Part shown: positions 21,031 to 22,571 of the stretch, in pieces
Layout of the letters: every line of letters starts with the position of its first letter
Numbering within the stretch: position 1 is the first letter of the stretch
Source of the DNA: a virus
Virus record (IMG/VR): IMGVR_UViG_3300021197_000706
Span: 1-22,571 of that record
Length of the DNA: 22,571 nt
Direction: 5' to 3' (one strand)
Notes under the pieces: generated by a model
Databases searched by the model: none
Told to the model about the DNA's origin: nothing
The model's input: only the letters and a program-made list of their open reading frames with translations
Program-made: the position numbers and the translations under genes

Positions 21031-21215
21031 AGGCAAAGAAGAAATGCAACTGCGGTTGCAAGAAATATAAGAAAGGGGGTGCCGTGAAAGACGCTTGTTA
21101 CAGCAAGGTTAAGTCTCGTTACAGTGTATGGCCTTCTGCTTATGCTTCTGGTGCTTTGGCTAAGTGTAGAAAGGTAGGTGTTAAAAATTGGGGCAATGGC
21201 GGTAAGAAAAACTAA
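21027..21215 (+). CDS. Small Cys-rich basic protein (VWPSAYASGAL motif), 62 aa
   Basis: Begins MKAKKKCNCGCKKYKKGG, combining a CxCxC cluster with the KKYKKGG motif, and continues YSKVKSRYSVWPSAYASGAL, KCRKVGVKNWGNGG. The SRYxVWPSAYASGALxxCRKxGxxNWG block is one I recall from phage and large-virus small proteins with no assigned role. The DNA for its N-terminal motif nearly repeats that at 20336. The last 20 bases overlap the next gene. Possibly a virion-packaged DNA-binding protein; not shown. Confidence 0.72.
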   Translation: MKAKKKCNCGCKKYKKGGAVKDACYSKVKSRYSVWPSAYASGALAKCRKVGVKNWGNGGKKN

Positions 21216-21435
21216 AGCAGGTCTTAACCTAAAACGTTGGTTTAAAGAGGATTGGAAGACTTTATCTGGAGATAAGGATTACTCAAAAGGTGATCGCTCA
21301 TTTAGACCAACTAAAAGAATATCTAAAGACACTCCAGCAACAGCCTCTGAGTTAACTCCAGCAGATAAAGCTAGAGGGAGAAAAGAAAAACGAGAGAAAG
21401 GCAGGGTAAGTCGCTGGAAGAAGAGCTCTAAATAA
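21196..21435 (+). CDS. Small basic protein, DUF5872-like?, 79 aa
   Basis: The ATG at 21196 (MAVRKTKAGLNLKRWFKEDW) is preferred over an in-frame ATG at 21178, as it gives a clean N terminus and a shorter overlap with the preceding gene. The GLxxxRWFKEDW segment resembles the start of DUF5872-type proteins found in phages and large viruses. The C terminus is highly basic (ADKARGRKEKREKGRVSRWKK). The middle SKDTPATASELTPADKARG is polar. No KYxKGG motif here. Family assignment is tentative, function unknown. Confidence 0.6.
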   Translation: MAVRKTKAGLNLKRWFKEDWKTLSGDKDYSKGDRSFRPTKRISKDTPATASELTPADKARGRKEKREKGRVSRWKKSSK

Positions 21436-21453
21436 CAGATATCAAATAAGTTA

Positions 21454-21461
21454 TATATTTG
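21454..21461 (+). promoter_or_regulatory. -7 box for the scaffold gene
   Basis: TATATTTG lies 18 bases before the ATG at 21480, in the gap after the small-basic cluster. The leader (CACTTCAAGTAAAATTTA) is A/T-rich and lacks a Shine-Dalgarno, as expected in Bacteroidota. Confidence 0.65.
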
Positions 21462-21479
21462 CACTTCAAGTAAAATTTA

Positions 21480-22571
21480 ATGGATCAAGAAAACAATAAC
21501 CCAGTAGAAGAAATGGCTCAAGAAGCTGTTGTCTCTACGCCAGAAGAGTCTACATCATCATTTAGCTTCGTAAGCGATGAAGAGATAGCTCAAATGAATC
21601 AACCCCAAGAACAGCCTACACAGGAAGCTGCTCCAGAGGTTGAGCAACCACAAGAAACTTTTTCTGAACCAACGGAGGCGCAACCAGAGGTTCAGCAAGA
21701 ATATGCACCAGAAGAAGTCGAGACGGCTGTGTTCGAATTCCTTAGCGAAAGGCTTGGGAGGAACATAAGCTCTATCGACGACCTACAGGCGCAGCAGCAG
21801 GAGCAAAGAGAGATTGACGAGCGTATTTCTGTGATTGCGGATTTTGTCGAAAAGACTGGCCGCGATCCACAAGATTGGTTTATCTATCAGTCAATGAACC
21901 CATCCGAAATGGATGACATGACTGCTATTCAGGTCCAGATGGCATCTGATTACCCAAACCTATCGCAAGAAGAAATCGGTATGTTGGTCTCTAGCAAGTA
22001 TAAGCTCGATCCAGATCTTAACTCAGAAGACGAGGTGAAGCTTTCGCAACTGCAAATGAAGATAGACGCATCTAATGCGCGTAAGGGAATTGATGAAATG
22101 CGATTGCAGTATCAAGCCCCAGAACGCCAAGCAGAGGCAGAGTCTACTTCTATGATTGATGATAACTGGGTTTCAAACATGCGTAGTGAGCTGGACGCTA
22201 TGGAAGGGATTGAATTCAATCTTGGAAATGACAAGACGTTTACTTTCGGTATGGATGAGAACTACAAGAATCAGCTGGCTGAGAAAAACACTCGCCTTGA
22301 CGAGTTTTTCGATCCTTATGTGCGAGAGGACGGGAGCTGGGATTACGACACTCTGAATATGCACAGAGCTGTGATTGACAACGTAGAGAGCATTGTCCAG
22401 TCTGTTTACAGACAGGGTATGTCCGACGGTCAGCGCGGCATTGTGAATAAAGCAGCGAACGTATCTCCTACGTCTCCAAATCAAGGACAAGCACCTAATG
22501 GACCCGACCCACTGACTCAGCAACTAAAAGAAGCGCTGGGGGTGAATAAGGGAGGGTTCGGATTTATCTAA
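21480..22571 (+). CDS. Probable phage scaffolding protein, 363 aa
   Basis: Expected to guide capsid assembly and be absent from mature virions. The N-terminal 85 residues are acidic and Gln/Glu/Pro-rich (EEMAQEAVVSTPEESTSS, QPTQEAAPEVEQPQETF), apparently disordered. Residues about 85-215 are helical (VFEFLSERLGRNISS, ERISVIADFVEKTGRDPQDW, SQEEIGMLVSSKYKL). The C-terminal half has EFFDPYVREDGSWDYD and a final GVNKGGFGFI, where a short capsid-binding segment would be expected. The composition, size and strong own promoter suit a scaffold preceding a major capsid gene. The stop is the last base of the window, so that neighbour is not seen. Confidence 0.75.
   Translation: MDQENNNPVEEMAQEAVVSTPEESTSSFSFVSDEEIAQMNQPQEQPTQEAAPEVEQPQETFSEPTEAQPEVQQEYAPEEVETAVFEFLSERLGRNISSIDDLQAQQQEQREIDERISVIADFVEKTGRDPQDWFIYQSMNPSEMDDMTAIQVQMASDYPNLSQEEIGMLVSSKYKLDPDLNSEDEVKLSQLQMKIDASNARKGIDEMRLQYQAPERQAEAESTSMIDDNWVSNMRSELDAMEGIEFNLGNDKTFTFGMDENYKNQLAEKNTRLDEFFDPYVREDGSWDYDTLNMHRAVIDNVESIVQSVYRQGMSDGQRGIVNKAANVSPTSPNQGQAPNGPDPLTQQLKEALGVNKGGFGFI

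Larger units (their letters stand above)
20336..21080 (+). repeat. Direct repeat of a 29-base leader (20336-20364 and 21052-21080)
   Basis: Both copies read GC(T/G)GTTGCAAGAA(G/A)TATAA(A/G)AAAGGGGGT apart from the first base, giving about 25 of 29 identical positions. They encode C(C/G)CKKYKKGG in two different small genes. The rest of the two genes is unrelated. Confidence 0.75.

Overview
The window looks like part of the genome of a tailed bacteriophage (Caudoviricetes) infecting a marine or aquatic Bacteroidota host, probably a flavobacterium. It carries phage hallmark genes: a large terminase, a portal, a probable scaffolding protein, tail-fibre genes and an M15 peptidase endolysin. The host assignment rests on three things. 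Seven gene starts have the Bacteroidota-type -7 promoter box TAnnTTTG just upstream. Most starts lack a Shine-Dalgarno and have A/T-rich leaders instead. Several small proteins resemble ones I recall from flavobacterial phages. Genes are tightly packed, many joined by TAATG, TGATG or ATGA stop/start overlaps. All but one run on the + strand.

Region 1 (1-1252): the end of an upstream gene, an unrecognised 184-aa protein, a small basic ORF, the M15 peptidase and a 44-aa basic phage protein. Region 2 (1249-3209): a lone minus-strand winged-helix-like regulator, back to back with a + strand operon starting at 1709. That operon encodes two small hypothetical proteins, a protein with two GroES-like halves and a small coiled-coil protein. 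Region 3 (3200-3353): two tRNA genes, CAT (Met or Ile2) and TCT (Arg). Region 4 (3369-8164): zinc-ribbon protein, large terminase and portal, the last with its own promoter.

Region 5 (8166-20299) is about 12 kb of adhesin and fibre genes. It holds a beta-rich small protein, a 1265-aa fibre with collagen-like and YadA-head-like repeats, four LamG/concanavalin-like proteins (three in direct tandem), a monocistronic 89-aa gene with its own promoter and terminator, and four more fibre-type proteins. Modules are shared between these proteins, so the region looks built by duplication and shuffling. Two small paralogous helical proteins lie near its end.

Region 6 (20332-21435) is a run of tiny genes: four encode small basic proteins, three of which carry a KYxKGG-type N-terminal motif, and one encodes a holin-like membrane protein. 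Region 7 (21480-22571) encodes a probable scaffolding protein; the major capsid gene would be expected just beyond the window.

The likely division of labour is DNA packaging (terminase and portal), capsid assembly (scaffold, possibly aided by the GroES-like protein), receptor recognition (the adhesin block) and lysis (M15 peptidase, possibly the holin-like protein). No integrase, CRISPR array, insertion sequence or replication gene is seen, so lifestyle cannot be decided. There is no gene-free stretch longer than 300 bases.
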